Assembly: GCF_040047665.1 (NCBI RefSeq)
Contig: NZ_CP157355.1
Coordinates: forward strand, 2,604,001-2,668,000
Direction: 5' to 3'
Source: Chitinibacter sp. FCG-7
GTDB lineage: Bacteria; Pseudomonadota; Gammaproteobacteria; Burkholderiales; Chitinibacteraceae
Length of the DNA: 64,000 nucleotides
Under the pieces are notes generated by a model. The model was not told the DNA's origin and did not search any database. It saw nothing but the letters and a program-made list of their open reading frames with translations. A program made the translations under genes and the position numbers. This document shows, piece after piece, positions 53,498-63,034 of this stretch (positions within the stretch are counted from its first letter, which is position 1; each line of letters begins with the position of its first letter).

Positions 53498-55179
53498 GCG
53501 CAGTAATCATCCAAGCGGCGCAACAACGCCCGCGCAGTGAAATCTTCGCCTGGGGTCTAGCTGGGCTGTGTGTACTAGCCTTGGCGATGATGCTGATTGG
53601 CCCGCTGGTGGCGATTTTAAGTCAGGCTTTTATTGACCCTGTCTCCGGCCAATGGGGCTGGCAGAGTATTGCTGCCAGTCTGGCTGCGCCGGGGATGTTG
53701 CAAAGCACGCTCAACAGCGTGCAGCTCGCCTTGGCCACCACGCTGATCGTGTTACCGCTGGCCTACCTCTATGCCGCCGCTCTGTGCCGTACCGCGATGC
53801 CCGGCAAAGGGCTAATGCGGATGCTGGCCTTGCTGCCATTGCTGGCGCCATCCTTATTGCCCGGGATTGCCTTGGTGTATTTGTTTGGCAATCAGGGCAT
53901 TTTGAAATCGTGGTTTCCCGACGGCAGTATTTATGGCTTTTGGGGCATTGTGATTGCGCAGGTGTTTTACACCTTCCCGCATGCGCTGATGATCTTGCTC
54001 ACCGCTTTGCGAGTGGCCGATGCGCGGCTGTATGAGGCTGCCACGGTATTGGGCGCGGGCAAAATCCGCCAATGGCTGACGGTCACACTGCCTAGCGTGC
54101 GTTACGGTTTGCTCTCGGCCGCCGTGGTGGTGTTTACACTGGTGGTGATTGATTTTGGCGCGGCCAAAGTGATCGGCGGGCAATTTAATGTGCTGGCGCT
54201 GGAGGCCTACAAGCAGGTGATTGGCCAGCAAAACTTTAGCCGTGGTGCGGTGATTGGCGTGCTGCTGTTGATCCCTGCATTACTGTCATTTGTGCTCGAC
54301 CATCTGGCGCAGCGCAAACAGCAGGCCATGCTCGGCGCGCGCGCACAGCCTTTGGTCGTGCAGCGCCAGCCGCTGCGCGATGGCATCGCCTTGCTATTTT
54401 GTACGCTGGTCAGCGGCGCTTTGCTGGCGATTCTAGCGATGGCCGTAGCGGCGGCGTTTATCAAGCTGTGGCCGTATCAAATGCAATTCTCGCTCAATCA
54501 CTTCAACTTTGACGACGTTGATGGTGGTGGCTGGGTAGCGTTTTATAACAGCTTGCTGATGTCGCTGGGCACTGCCGTGTTTGGCACGCTGCTGGTGTTT
54601 GTTGGCGCGTGGTTAACCGAAAAAGTGGCAGCGGCGCAGCCGTGGCGGCAGGCTTTGCACTTGCTGGCGATGTTGCCGATGGCGGTGCCCGGCTTGGTCT
54701 TGGGTCTAGGTTATGTGTTTTTCTTTAATCACCCGTCCAATCCGCTGCATGGCGTGTATGGCACGCTGGCGATCTTGGTGCTGTGCTCGATTGCGCATTT
54801 TTATACCACCGCGCATTTAACCGCAGTGACGGCGCTCAAGCAGCTCGATCGCGAGTTTGAAGCGGTAGCCGCTTCGCTCAAAGTACCGTTCTGGCTGACC
54901 GCCTGGCGCGTGACTTTGCCGGTGTGCCTGCCAGCAGTGCTCGACATCGCGCGCTATTTCTTTGTGGGCACGATGACGACGGTATCGGCGGTGGTGTTTA
55001 TCTACACCCCCGACACGATGCTCGCTTCAGTCTCGGTACTGAATATGGACGACGCCGGTGATACCGCTGCGGCCGCCGCGATGGCCAGCCTGATTGTCGC
55101 CAGCTCGGCGCTTGCCTGCGCTGTCTTTGCGGTATTGAGTTGGCTACTGCAGCGCAAGAGCCAGCGCTGGCGTGATTAA
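53494..55179 (+). CDS. phnU: 2-aminoethylphosphonate ABC transporter permease (fused)
   Basis: The 561-residue protein has two tandem binding-protein-dependent permease units of about six helices each, so it supplies both membrane subunits. Each half has an EAA loop (YEAATVLGAGKIRQWLTV near 185; FEAVAASLKVPFWLTAWRV near 465). This layout matches the PhnU2 family of aminoethylphosphonate transporters and related Fe(III) permeases. It overlaps phnT by four bases and closes the transporter operon. Confidence 0.92.
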   Translation: MSAVIIQAAQQRPRSEIFAWGLAGLCVLALAMMLIGPLVAILSQAFIDPVSGQWGWQSIAASLAAPGMLQSTLNSVQLALATTLIVLPLAYLYAAALCRTAMPGKGLMRMLALLPLLAPSLLPGIALVYLFGNQGILKSWFPDGSIYGFWGIVIAQVFYTFPHALMILLTALRVADARLYEAATVLGAGKIRQWLTVTLPSVRYGLLSAAVVVFTLVVIDFGAAKVIGGQFNVLALEAYKQVIGQQNFSRGAVIGVLLLIPALLSFVLDHLAQRKQQAMLGARAQPLVVQRQPLRDGIALLFCTLVSGALLAILAMAVAAAFIKLWPYQMQFSLNHFNFDDVDGGGWVAFYNSLLMSLGTAVFGTLLVFVGAWLTEKVAAAQPWRQALHLLAMLPMAVPGLVLGLGYVFFFNHPSNPLHGVYGTLAILVLCSIAHFYTTAHLTAVTALKQLDREFEAVAASLKVPFWLTAWRVTLPVCLPAVLDIARYFFVGTMTTVSAVVFIYTPDTMLASVSVLNMDDAGDTAAAAAMASLIVASSALACAVFAVLSWLLQRKSQRWRD

Positions 55180-55188
55180 TACCTTGGT

Positions 55189-55237
55189 GTGTATATGCCT
55201 GCGATCCAGTATTGATATGTTTCCGATGGCAATACCC
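55189..55237. repeat. 49-bp palindromic intergenic repeat, copy 8
   Basis: It runs from GTGTATATGCCTGCG to GGCAATACCC, exactly 49 bp, ten bases after the permease stop; the left end has one mismatch to GGGTAT. It separates the transporter operon from phnW-phnX. Confidence 0.8.
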
Positions 55238-55269
55238 CTTATCAAGCGCAGCAATGCGCTTTTTAAGGA

Positions 55270-55292
55270 ATTAAAAATTCATCTAGATGTAT
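55270..55292 (+). promoter_or_regulatory. PhnF-type operator 2, upstream of phnW
   Basis: The perfect palindrome CATCTAGATG (55280-55289) is preceded by TTAAAAATT, as in operator 1; the shared stretch is over 20 bases with few changes. It lies 12 bases before the phnW start, so a bound repressor would block early transcription of phnW-phnX and the FAD oxidase. Confidence 0.75.
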
Positions 55293-55301
55293 GAGGTTGA
55301 T

Positions 55302-56402
55302 ATGTTACAAGCTCCACTATTATTAACGCCCGGCCCATTGACCACGAGCCTGGCCACCCGTACCGCGATGCTGAAAGACTGGGGCTCGTGGGACAGCGAT
55401 TTTAATGCGCTCACCGCCAGCGTCTGCACCGATCTGCTGGCGATTGCCCATGGTGGCGACAGCCATTGCTGCATTCCGCTACAAGGCTCGGGCACGTTTG
55501 CCGTTGAAGCGGCGATTGGCACCTTGCTGCCGCGCGACGGGCATATGCTGGTGCTGGCCAATGGCGCGTATGGCGAGCGCATGGCCAAAATCGTTAGCAC
55601 GATGGGACGAAAAGTCAGCGTACTGCGCTGGCCCGACGGCACACCCGTTGACCCGATTGCCGTGCGCGCAGCGCTGAGTGCCGACGACAGCATCAGTCAT
55701 GTTGGCGTGATTCATTGTGAAACGGGTACTGGTTTGCTCAATCCGCTCGATGCCATCGCCCAAACTGTGGCCGAGCTGGGGCGGGCTTTGATTGTCGATG
55801 CGATGTCGTCGTTTGGCGCACTTGATATTGATCTGCAATGCCAGCCGATCACCGCGGTGATTGCCGCTTCGGGTAAATGTCTGGAAGGTGTGCCGGGCAT
55901 GGGTTTTGTCATCGCGCAGCGCGCAGCGATTGCGCTGGCCAAAGGCAATTCAAACTCACTGGCGCTGGATTTGGCTGATCAATATGACTACCTGCAGCGC
56001 ACTGGCCAATGGCGCTTCACGCCGCCAACGCATGTGGTCGCTGCCCTGCGCGCCGCGCTGGATCAGTACTTGGCCGAAGGCGGCCGCCCGGCGCGGCTGG
56101 CACGCTATCAGGCCAATGCTGCAGTGTTGATGGGCCGCTTGCAAGCAGCGGGTTTGCGGCTGTTTTTACAGCCAGAACTACAAGCGCCGATCATCATGAC
56201 TTTCTATGCCCCAGCGCATCCGGACTACCGTTTTGCGACGTTTTATCAAGCGATGCGCGAACGCGGCTTTTTGCTGTATCCGGGCAAACTCACCGAAGTG
56301 GAAACTTTCCGCGTTGGCTGCATTGGGGCGATTGAAGCTGCCGCTTTAGAGCAAGCCGCACACGCGATTATTGACGTGCTCAGCCAGCACGGCTGGTTGT
56401 GA
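55302..56402 (+). CDS. phnW: 2-aminoethylphosphonate-pyruvate transaminase
   Basis: PhnW moves the amino group of AEP to pyruvate, giving phosphonoacetaldehyde and alanine. The 366-residue protein is a class V PLP aminotransferase: [10 protein letters not shown] at the N-terminus, [15 protein letters not shown], and the PLP lysine in [20 protein letters not shown] six bases before the ATG at 55302 fixes the start over one five codons earlier. It is followed by phnX, the next enzyme. Confidence 0.95.
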   Translation: MLQAPLLLTPGPLTTSLATRTAMLKDWGSWDSDFNALTASVCTDLLAIAHGGDSHCCIPLQGSGTFAVEAAIGTLLPRDGHMLVLANGAYGERMAKIVSTMGRKVSVLRWPDGTPVDPIAVRAALSADDSISHVGVIHCETGTGLLNPLDAIAQTVAELGRALIVDAMSSFGALDIDLQCQPITAVIAASGKCLEGVPGMGFVIAQRAAIALAKGNSNSLALDLADQYDYLQRTGQWRFTPPTHVVAALRAALDQYLAEGGRPARLARYQANAAVLMGRLQAAGLRLFLQPELQAPIIMTFYAPAHPDYRFATFYQAMRERGFLLYPGKLTEVETFRVGCIGAIEAAALEQAAHAIIDVLSQHGWL

Positions 56403-56428
56403 TGAACTCTTTAAACAGGATAAATACC

Positions 56429-57265
56429 ATGCAAATTAAGCCACAACATCCTCAAAAATGCGGCCCACTTGAGGCGGTGATTTTCGACTGGGCTGGCACT
56501 GTACTTGATTTTGGTTCGTTCGCGCCAACGCAGGTTTTGGTTCAGGCCTTTAGCCAGATTGGCGTAGAGATCAGCTTGGCCGAGGCGCGCGTACCGATGG
56601 GCATGGCCAAATGGGATCACATCAAAGCGGTTGGGCAAATCCCGTCGGTGGCGGCGCGCTGGCAGGCCAAATTTGGCGGCCCGATGAGCGATGCCGATGT
56701 TGATCGCATCTACGCCTTGTTTATGCCATTGCAAATTGAGCAAGTAGGCCATTTTTCGCAACCGATTCGCGGTGCGATCGATACTATCGCGCAGCTTCGC
56801 GCTCAGGGTCTAAAAATTGGTAGCTGCACCGGCTACCCACGCGCGGTGATGACGCAGCTGATTCCGCTGGCAGCGCAAGCGGGCTTTAGCCCTGACCATA
56901 TTGTGGCGGCCGATGATTTGGCAGCGGGCTCGCGCCCCGGGCCGTGGATGGCGCTGGCCAATGTGATTGCGCTGGGCATCGGCCAAGTGGCTGCTTGCGT
57001 TAAAGTCGATGACACCATCCCCGGCATTACTGAAGGCCTGAACGCCGGTATGTGGACGGTGGGGCTGGCCATCAGCGGCAATGAAGTTGGGCTAACGCAA
57101 GATGAATGGGATGCGCTGGACGCAGGCCAACAAGCGCAACGCCGCAGCGTGGCGAGTGAAAAACTGGCTCAAGCTGGTGCGCATTATGTGATTGATAGCA
57201 TCGCTGATTTATTGCCGGTGATTGCCGATATCGAGGCACGCTTGGCGCGCGGTGAACGGCCATGA
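56429..57265 (+). CDS. phnX: Phosphonoacetaldehyde hydrolase (phosphonatase)
   Basis: PhnX splits phosphonoacetaldehyde into acetaldehyde and phosphate. This 278-residue HAD enzyme has the nucleophile Asp in [14 protein letters not shown], the Schiff-base lysine in [10 protein letters not shown] and the metal-binding region [20 protein letters not shown] precedes the ATG at 56429; a GTG ten codons upstream overlapping phnW is possible but the first residues are not conserved. Its stop overlaps the next start by four bases. Confidence 0.95.
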   Translation: MQIKPQHPQKCGPLEAVIFDWAGTVLDFGSFAPTQVLVQAFSQIGVEISLAEARVPMGMAKWDHIKAVGQIPSVAARWQAKFGGPMSDADVDRIYALFMPLQIEQVGHFSQPIRGAIDTIAQLRAQGLKIGSCTGYPRAVMTQLIPLAAQAGFSPDHIVAADDLAAGSRPGPWMALANVIALGIGQVAACVKVDDTIPGITEGLNAGMWTVGLAISGNEVGLTQDEWDALDAGQQAQRRSVASEKLAQAGAHYVIDSIADLLPVIADIEARLARGERP

Positions 57266-58677
57266 GTTTGCACGACGAGTTTCAGCCGTACTGGATGGCG
57301 CAAGCGCTGGCGCAGGAGCGATGCCAAGCCCCCAGCCATCGGGCACCACTGGCTGAAACGATCAACGCTGATGTGTGCATAGTCGGCGGCGGCTACACCG
57401 GGCTATGGACCGCGATCCAGCTCAAACAAGCCCAACCCGAATTAAATATTGTGATTCTGGAGAAAAACCTGTGCGGTAGCGGCGCGTCGGGGCGTAATGG
57501 CGGTTGCGTGCTGACTTTGGCGCCCAAATACCTGACTTTGCGGCGGCTGTTTGGCGAGGCAGAAGCAGTACGCATCGTCAAAGGATCGGAAGCGGCGGTC
57601 TTGGCGATGGCCGATTTTTGCCGCTCGCATCAGCTCGATGCCGAGTTGGAACTGGATGGTGCGGTGTATACCACAACCAATCAAGCCCAATTGGGCGCGA
57701 TGGATGCGGTGCTGGCCGAGCTGGATGCGCAAGGCATCAATAGCTGGCGCAGCTTATCGGCCGCAGAACTCAAAGCTAAAACCGGCTCGGATGCGCATTT
57801 GACTGGCGAGTTTTCGCCGATTGCTGGCAGTGTGCAACCGGCGCTGCTGGTACGCGGCTTGGCGCGGATTGCCGAGCAGATGGGGGTACGGATTTATGAA
57901 AATACCCCAATGCTCCGCTTAGATTACGGCCAGCCTGCGCTACTACGAACGCCTGCTGGATCGGTGCGCGCTAGCAAAGTCGTGCTGGCGCTCAATGCGT
58001 GGATGGCCAGCCAATTTCGTCAGTTTGCGCGCAGCATCGCGCTGGTGTCATCCGATATGGTGATTACCGAGCCTTGCCCCGATCAATTGGCGCAACAAGG
58101 CCTCAACCATGGCGCGGCGGTGTGTGATTCGCGGATTTTTGTCCATTATTATCGCCGCACCCGCGATGGCCGCTTGATGCTGGGCAAAGGCGGCAATACC
58201 TTTGCTTTTGGAGGGCGCATGCTGGCGAGCTTTGATCAAGCCAGCCAATATGTACCGATGCTACGGCAAGCCATCCGGCGCTTTTTTCCAAAACTGGCCG
58301 ATGTGTCCGTCGCTGCATCGTGGACTGGCGCTTCGGATCGTTCGGTGACAGGTTTGCCGTTTTTTGGTTATCTGGATAGGCAGCCGAATATTGTGTATGG
58401 CTTTGGTTATTCCGGTAATGGCGTGAGCACCTGCTATCTGGGCGGGCAGATTTTGGCCAGCATGGTGCGCGAGGAAGTCGAGGGCTGGCGCACTTGTGCT
58501 CTAGTCAGCGGCCCGCTGGGGCATTTTCCGCCAGAGCCGATTCGTTGGCTGGGCTCTATCCTGGTGCGCAACGCCATTCGTCGCAAAGAGGCCGCTGAGG
58601 ATGCCGCCCTAGCGCCGCGCAAGCTGGATCAATGGTTGTCACGTTTTGCCGCTGCGGCCGGAAAAGCCGATCATTAG
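57262..58677 (+). CDS. FAD-dependent aminophosphonate oxidoreductase
   Basis: The 471-residue flavoenzyme belongs to the DAO/glycine oxidase family: an FAD-binding [17 protein letters not shown] near residue 38, [10 protein letters not shown] near 75, and [20 protein letters not shown] near the C-terminus. It matches the oxidases that recur in phosphonatase operons (Pbf-type), some of which oxidise N-methylated aminoethylphosphonate to phosphonoacetaldehyde. That would feed PhnX here. Its substrate is inferred from context. It overlaps phnX by four bases. Confidence 0.88.
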   Translation: MSLHDEFQPYWMAQALAQERCQAPSHRAPLAETINADVCIVGGGYTGLWTAIQLKQAQPELNIVILEKNLCGSGASGRNGGCVLTLAPKYLTLRRLFGEAEAVRIVKGSEAAVLAMADFCRSHQLDAELELDGAVYTTTNQAQLGAMDAVLAELDAQGINSWRSLSAAELKAKTGSDAHLTGEFSPIAGSVQPALLVRGLARIAEQMGVRIYENTPMLRLDYGQPALLRTPAGSVRASKVVLALNAWMASQFRQFARSIALVSSDMVITEPCPDQLAQQGLNHGAAVCDSRIFVHYYRRTRDGRLMLGKGGNTFAFGGRMLASFDQASQYVPMLRQAIRRFFPKLADVSVAASWTGASDRSVTGLPFFGYLDRQPNIVYGFGYSGNGVSTCYLGGQILASMVREEVEGWRTCALVSGPLGHFPPEPIRWLGSILVRNAIRRKEAAEDAALAPRKLDQWLSRFAAAAGKADH

Positions 58678-58688
58678 AAGTGTGTGTA

Positions 58689-58737
58689 GGGTATGTTGTT
58701 GCAGCCTATGAATCTATTTGCCTGTGGCGATATACCC
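58689..58737. repeat. 49-bp palindromic intergenic repeat, copy 9
   Basis: It runs from GGGTATGTTGTTGCAG to CGATATACCC, exactly 49 bp, between the convergent oxidase and phnF genes. The conserved TGCAG occurs at internal positions 12-16. Confidence 0.82.
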
Positions 58738-58782
58738 TTTAGATTCTGTGAAATCCATTCGCTGTTCTGCCAAGATCTGCGC

Positions 58783-59493
58783 TTACTCGGGCTCGATCAA
58801 GAGTTGAATCGTATTGGCGGCAAAACGCGTAATGCCGTATTCGATCACCTGGCCAGCTTCATCCTGATACACGCTTTCAACGTATAAAATCGGCTGGGTT
58901 TTGGGCTGCGCCAGTTGGGCAGCGACTTCGGGGCGGGGCAGGCGGGCGGTGATGCGCGAGAGTTTGCGCGACACACTTTGCACGCCAGCGGCACGCAGCG
59001 CTTCGCTCATCACGCCATGTTGTCGCAACAACTCGGCAAACTGCGCAAAGCGCGGTAGCGGCAGATATTCGGTATTCACGCCAACAATTTGCTCGTCGGC
59101 ATAATCAAGCGCGTCAATTTTCAGCACCTCGCTGCCTTCGGGTACTTCCAGCATTTTGCAGATTTCATCGTGCGCTAGCACCACCGAATGCTGCGTGATT
59201 TTGCTTTGCCCAGCCAGGCTTTGCGCCGCCAGACTGTGCGAAAAACGCGCTTTACGCCCCATCCGGTAGGCGATCAGGTCTTCCTGCACAAAAGTGCCGC
59301 GCCCTTGCTCGATGCGCACCAGCCCCAGATTTTCCAGCTCTTGCAACGCCCGCCGTACTGTATGGCGGTTCACCCCAAAACGCTCGGCCAGCACCGGCTC
59401 AATCGGCAACTGGCCGCAGAGTTGCTTATGGTGGATCTCATCCGCCAGCGTACTGCTGATTTGTTGCCATTTTGCTTGGGGTTTGCCGGACAT
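58783..59493 (-). CDS. phnF: GntR/HutC-family phosphonate repressor PhnF
   Basis: The 236-residue regulator has a GntR winged helix (LAERFGVNRHTVRRALQELENLGLVRIEQGRGTF region) and a UTRA effector domain, as in PhnF. It is convergent with the phn catabolic operon. A TCTAGA-centred operator overlaps its own promoter, and two further copies stand before phnS and phnW, so it very likely controls the whole locus and itself. The ligand is probably an aminophosphonate or a catabolic intermediate. Confidence 0.9.
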   Translation of the reverse strand: MSGKPQAKWQQISSTLADEIHHKQLCGQLPIEPVLAERFGVNRHTVRRALQELENLGLVRIEQGRGTFVQEDLIAYRMGRKARFSHSLAAQSLAGQSKITQHSVVLAHDEICKMLEVPEGSEVLKIDALDYADEQIVGVNTEYLPLPRFAQFAELLRQHGVMSEALRAAGVQSVSRKLSRITARLPRPEVAAQLAQPKTQPILYVESVYQDEAGQVIEYGITRFAANTIQLLIEPE

Positions 59494-59521
59494 TCGAGCC
59501 TGCCAGAGAAAGAAAGGCGTG

Positions 59522-59551
59522 ATTATAGTGTCAATTGATGACGTCTAGATG
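59522..59551 (-). promoter_or_regulatory. phnF promoter with PhnF-type operator 3
   Basis: On the minus strand a perfect TATAAT (plus 59522-59527) lies 17 bases after ATCTAG, which is part of the operator CGTCTAGATG (59542-59551). The repressor site therefore covers the -35 region, which would give autoregulation. Confidence 0.75.
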
Positions 59552-59565
59552 ATGTTAGAGCCGGG

Positions 59566-59796
59566 CTAATCGGCCACACGCCGTGCGCGCCACAAAACGC
59601 GTGAGCCGATCTTCAGCGTTTCAACTTCACCATTCGCCAGCAATTGCTGGAGCGCCATCTCGGTGATGGCTGCTGGCTCCTGGCTAGCCAGCCACCACGA
59701 ATGAACACCCTCCAGCGTATCCGCCGCCTGCGGATGGCGCTGCAGATGCAGCCGGATCTGGTTCATCGCCAGCGTAATCATCGCGTTTGAGTCCAT
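59566..59796 (-). CDS. Small hypothetical protein
   Basis: The 76-residue product starts at an ATG at 59796 (MDSNAMITLAMNQIRLHL) with AGG nine bases upstream; longer readings into the AT-rich upstream region are not protein-like. It is predicted as helices followed by a winged-helix-like C-terminal hairpin (EMALQQLLANGEVETLKIGS, then RVLWRARR). No function is known to me. It lies between phnF and tRNA-Arg as a single gene. Confidence 0.6.
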   Translation of the reverse strand: MDSNAMITLAMNQIRLHLQRHPQAADTLEGVHSWWLASQEPAAITEMALQQLLANGEVETLKIGSRVLWRARRVAD

Positions 59797-60018
59797 GATT
59801 TTGTGCCTGTCTGAAACAGTATTTTGCCGCATTTGAATACTACAAATGTGATTTTGTCTTTTTGAGTATTCGCTAGGCAAAATCATATGAGGGGGCGTGG
59901 GGTGTTGCAACGATAGCAATTGCTTGAACGGCGATTATGTTTCAATTTCCATGGAGAAGGGGGCTGTCAGCCATATGCAACAAGAGCTTGGTGCTTTGGG
60001 TTAGACTCTTGATTTGAT

Positions 60019-60095
60019 TGGCGCACCCAGCAGGAATCGAACCTGCGACCTTCAGCTTCGGAAACTGACACTCTATCCAACTGAGCTATGGGTGC
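60019..60095 (-). tRNA. tRNA-Arg (anticodon CCG)
   Basis: Read on the minus strand the sequence folds as a complete cloverleaf: acceptor GCACCCA/TGGGTGC, D arm with AGCTCAGTTGGATAGAG, anticodon stem TCAGT/GCTGA enclosing TTCCGAA, and T arm GCAGGTTCGATTCCTGC. The anticodon is CCG, reading the arginine codon CGG. The discriminator is G and the 3' CCA is encoded (60019-60021). Total length is 77 bases. Confidence 0.97.
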
Positions 60096-60152
60096 ATCCG
60101 AGGAGGGCAGATAATAACTGCTTCCGCAGGGTACGTCTAGCTGGCGAATGCT

Positions 60153-60180
60153 TTGTGGTCGCTGCGATTATCGGTATAAT
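60153..60180 (+). promoter_or_regulatory. Promoter of the cytochrome c gene
   Basis: TTGTGG (60153-60158) and a perfect TATAAT (60175-60180) are 16 bases apart, about 60 bases before the start codon. Confidence 0.65.
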
Positions 60181-60239
60181 TGCCGCACAGAAGCTGAATT
60201 AGGCTCACTTTTATAACGATTTCTACAAGGGATGACAGC

Positions 60240-60989
60240 ATGAGCGGATCCAACGCAACTGCGTCGAAAGGTGTTGCTGGCATGGTGCTGGCGGCTTTGA
60301 TTGGCGTGCCACTGATTGTTTACTTGCTGATCAAGCTGTTTACATCGGGCATGGATACCAATCTGACGAGTTCCACAATGACGGGTGAGGCGGTTTCGGC
60401 GCGCTTGCAGCCGGTTGGCGCTGTTAAAATTGTAGAAGGTGGTGCTCCGGGTTCACGCAGCGGCAAGAGCGTGTACGAAGGCGTGTGTATCTCCTGTCAC
60501 GGCGCCGGCTTGGCTGGCGCACCTAAGTTTGGCGATGCGGCGGCCTGGACTGCGCGTCTTGCCCAAGGCTTTGAAACACTGAGCAAACACGCGATTGGCG
60601 GCTTTAACGCCATGCCAGCCAAAGGTGGCGCGGCTGATCTAACTGATGACGAAGTTAAACGTGCGGTGGCCTTTATGGGCAATGCAGCGGGTGGCAAATT
60701 TGAAGAGCCTGCCGTTGCTGGTGCAGCCGCTGGCGGTGCAATTGATCCAAATGTCAAAGGCAAGGAAATCTACGCTTCGGTGTGCATGGCCTGTCATGAT
60801 TCCGGTGCTGCTGGCGCACCTAAATTTGGTGACAAGGCTGCGTGGGCGCCTCGTCTGAAAAATGGTGTAGACGCTGCGATTGCCAACGGTGTTAAAGGCA
60901 TCAACGCGATGCCGGCCAAAGGTGGCTACAGCGGTTCTGATGATGAATTCAAAGCTGCTGCACTGTATATAATTAACGCAGCAAAATAA
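60240..60989 (+). CDS. Dihaem c-type cytochrome (cytochrome c5-like)
   Basis: The 249-residue protein has an N-terminal membrane anchor (about residues 12-35, VAGMVLAALIGVPLIVYLLI) and two homologous cytochrome c5-type domains with haem motifs CISCH (near residue 84) and CMACH (near 182), each followed by GAPKFGD and NAMPAKGG with the distal Met. It carries electrons in the periplasm, probably to terminal oxidases. AAGGGATG precedes the ATG. The two domains are internal duplicates. A terminator follows. Confidence 0.93.
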   Translation: MSGSNATASKGVAGMVLAALIGVPLIVYLLIKLFTSGMDTNLTSSTMTGEAVSARLQPVGAVKIVEGGAPGSRSGKSVYEGVCISCHGAGLAGAPKFGDAAAWTARLAQGFETLSKHAIGGFNAMPAKGGAADLTDDEVKRAVAFMGNAAGGKFEEPAVAGAAAGGAIDPNVKGKEIYASVCMACHDSGAAGAPKFGDKAAWAPRLKNGVDAAIANGVKGINAMPAKGGYSGSDDEFKAAALYIINAAK

Positions 60990-61013
60990 TTAGTCGTTTA
61001 TTTTGTTTGAATG

Positions 61014-61042
61014 AAAAACGCCACAGATTGTGGCGTTTTTTT
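61014..61042 (+). terminator. Intrinsic terminator after the cytochrome gene
   Basis: AAAACGCCACA and TGTGGCGTTTT are perfect 11-bp arms with a three-base loop and a T tract. Confidence 0.92.
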
Positions 61043-61072
61043 ATGCCTTGCCGCTGTGAAAGCCTCGGCGTT

Positions 61073-62812
61073 TTATTCCTTATCGAGTGTTTTGCTCAGA
61101 TTGCGTGGTGTATCGACCTGGTTGCCACGGGCAATGGCGGTCAGGTAGCTGAGCAGCTGAAATGCAATTGTATACAGCACGGGGTTGAGCAGCGGCAGCT
61201 TGCGCGGCATACGGATGCAGTAAAAACCCTCCACCGAGCTTAAACCCACATCGCTTAGGACATAAATTTCACCCTGACGGGCTCGCACTTCCTGCAGATT
61301 GGCCAGCATTTTTTCGGCCATCAAGTCCCAGGGCAGGCAGGCCACCACCGGCACGGTGCGGTTGATCAGGGTGACGGGGCCGTGCTTGATTTCTCCGCCC
61401 GGATAGCCTTCGGCGTGGATATAGCTGACTTCCTTCATTTTTTGTGCCGCTTCCAGCGCAATCGGGAAATGCAAATTGCGCCCGATCAGAAACAGGTTTT
61501 CCACCTTAGCCAGCTGTTGCGCCCATTGTTTGAGCGCCTCTTCCAAATTCAGCACGGCGGCTACCGCATTGGGCAGGAAATTGAGCTCAGCTGCGGCGAT
61601 ACTGATATCAATCCGCTTGCCTGCCGCTAGCTTGAGTGCGACAAAATACAGGCACAGCAGCTGGGTAGAAAATGTTTTGGTCGAGGTTGCGCCCATTTCC
61701 TCACCGGCATATTGCATCAGCTGATACTTGGCCAGCTGGCTGAGGGTGCTGGCTGGATGGTTGGTGATGGCCAGCGTATCTTGATGCCCGGCCTGAATCG
61801 CGTGCCGCAAGGCCGCAATGGTATCGGCGGTTTCGCCCGATTGCGAAATGGCAATCACCAGCGTGTTGCGCTCGACAATCAGGTTGTGGTACCGATATTC
61901 GCTAGCGTATTCAACATGAACGGGTAATTGCGCAATCTGCTCGATCCAGAATCCCGCCGTTGCTGCTGCGTGATGGCTTGAGCCGCTGGCCAGCAATAAC
62001 ACCCGCTGGTACTGGTGTCCGGCCGCGAGCTGCTCCAGAAAGCCGGATAATTGTGCGTTTTGATAATGCTGGATCAGTTGCGCCAGCAGCAAGGGCTGTG
62101 CGGCAATATCGGCCTGCATATGGTAGTCAAAATGGCCTGCCGCATGGGCCGGCAGCGGGCTTTTTTTGCGCGGCTTGCCCTCGCTATCAAAGCAGGCAAT
62201 ATGCCGTGGATTGAGCTCGGCCATTTCACCGCATTCAAGCTCGATCAGTAGTGATGAGCGAGTGCGTATCAGTGCTGCGTCGCTGGCAAAGTGGCAGCCA
62301 TCCTGGTTTTGCCCAATAAACAGGCTAGGGCCCAATGTGGCGCAATATAGATTGTCTGTACTGCTTTTCTTGATTGCGGCCAGCGCAAAATAGCCCCGGC
62401 ATTCCTTAAGGGCCAGCTGAACGGCCAGCGCAAAATTTTTGTGGATGCGATCGTACCAGTCGATCAGCGCAGCGATGACTTCTTCGCTCTGCCCCAGATT
62501 GTGCGAGTAACCCAGCGAGGTCAGCTTGCTCATGATCTGTTCGGTATTTTCCAGATGCCCCAGCAGTGCGACGAGCACGCGCTCGCGAAACAGCGTCAGC
62601 CCCGAATCATGCGGGTTAAAACCCAGGCAGACCAAGCCCACAGGGTAAGTCCGGTTGGGGGCTGGATAGCGTTCTGCCTGCTGGATCAGGATTTCATCGT
62701 TAAAGGCGCAGACATGGGCAAAATGATACGGTTGATCTGGTAGCTGCGAGCAGCCTTCTTGCAGAAGGGCGTTGGCGTCGCTGCTGGCAATGGCTCCGAG
62801 CAAAATATTCAT
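61073..62812 (-). CDS. GlmS-like SIS-domain protein lacking the glutaminase cysteine
   Basis: The 579-residue protein has the layout of glucosamine-fructose-6-phosphate aminotransferase: a class II glutaminase-like N-terminal half (about residues 1-230) and two SIS sugar-isomerase domains (about 270-400 with AISQSGETADTIAALRHA, and 440-560), ending in VDTPRNLSKTL. The family begins with MCGIVGAIA; here it reads MNILLGAIA, so the catalytic Cys is Asn, and the RGYDSAG glutamine-site motif is missing. It cannot hydrolyse glutamine in the usual way. It could use ammonia, or run as a glucosamine-6-phosphate deaminase in chitin catabolism. A normal glmS must exist elsewhere. Confidence 0.85.
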   Translation of the reverse strand: MNILLGAIASSDANALLQEGCSQLPDQPYHFAHVCAFNDEILIQQAERYPAPNRTYPVGLVCLGFNPHDSGLTLFRERVLVALLGHLENTEQIMSKLTSLGYSHNLGQSEEVIAALIDWYDRIHKNFALAVQLALKECRGYFALAAIKKSSTDNLYCATLGPSLFIGQNQDGCHFASDAALIRTRSSLLIELECGEMAELNPRHIACFDSEGKPRKKSPLPAHAAGHFDYHMQADIAAQPLLLAQLIQHYQNAQLSGFLEQLAAGHQYQRVLLLASGSSHHAAATAGFWIEQIAQLPVHVEYASEYRYHNLIVERNTLVIAISQSGETADTIAALRHAIQAGHQDTLAITNHPASTLSQLAKYQLMQYAGEEMGATSTKTFSTQLLCLYFVALKLAAGKRIDISIAAAELNFLPNAVAAVLNLEEALKQWAQQLAKVENLFLIGRNLHFPIALEAAQKMKEVSYIHAEGYPGGEIKHGPVTLINRTVPVVACLPWDLMAEKMLANLQEVRARQGEIYVLSDVGLSSVEGFYCIRMPRKLPLLNPVLYTIAFQLLSYLTAIARGNQVDTPRNLSKTLDKE

Positions 62813-63034
62813 CGTAGTGTGCTTTGTATTCAGGATATCTTTATCCTAGCTGTCAGCGAGCCGACTTGAAAGCTGGCTTTCTGGGCGATGATCTTGCTGC
62901 GGCTTATTTTGTGCACGGCCGCATGATAGCCAAGGCCAAAAAATTGCTGCTGAGGTAGAATAGCGGCCTTTAGAATTAGCCCCAAGTGCGCCTGTGGTAT
63001 TGAAATGGCGGCTGGATAGACTGCGAGATTGTTG

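Noticed and set aside
60014..60202. A short frame reading through the tRNA-Arg gene
   Set aside because: It is the well-known false protein made by translating the opposite strand of a tRNA (starts with ...SRNRTCDLQLRKLT).
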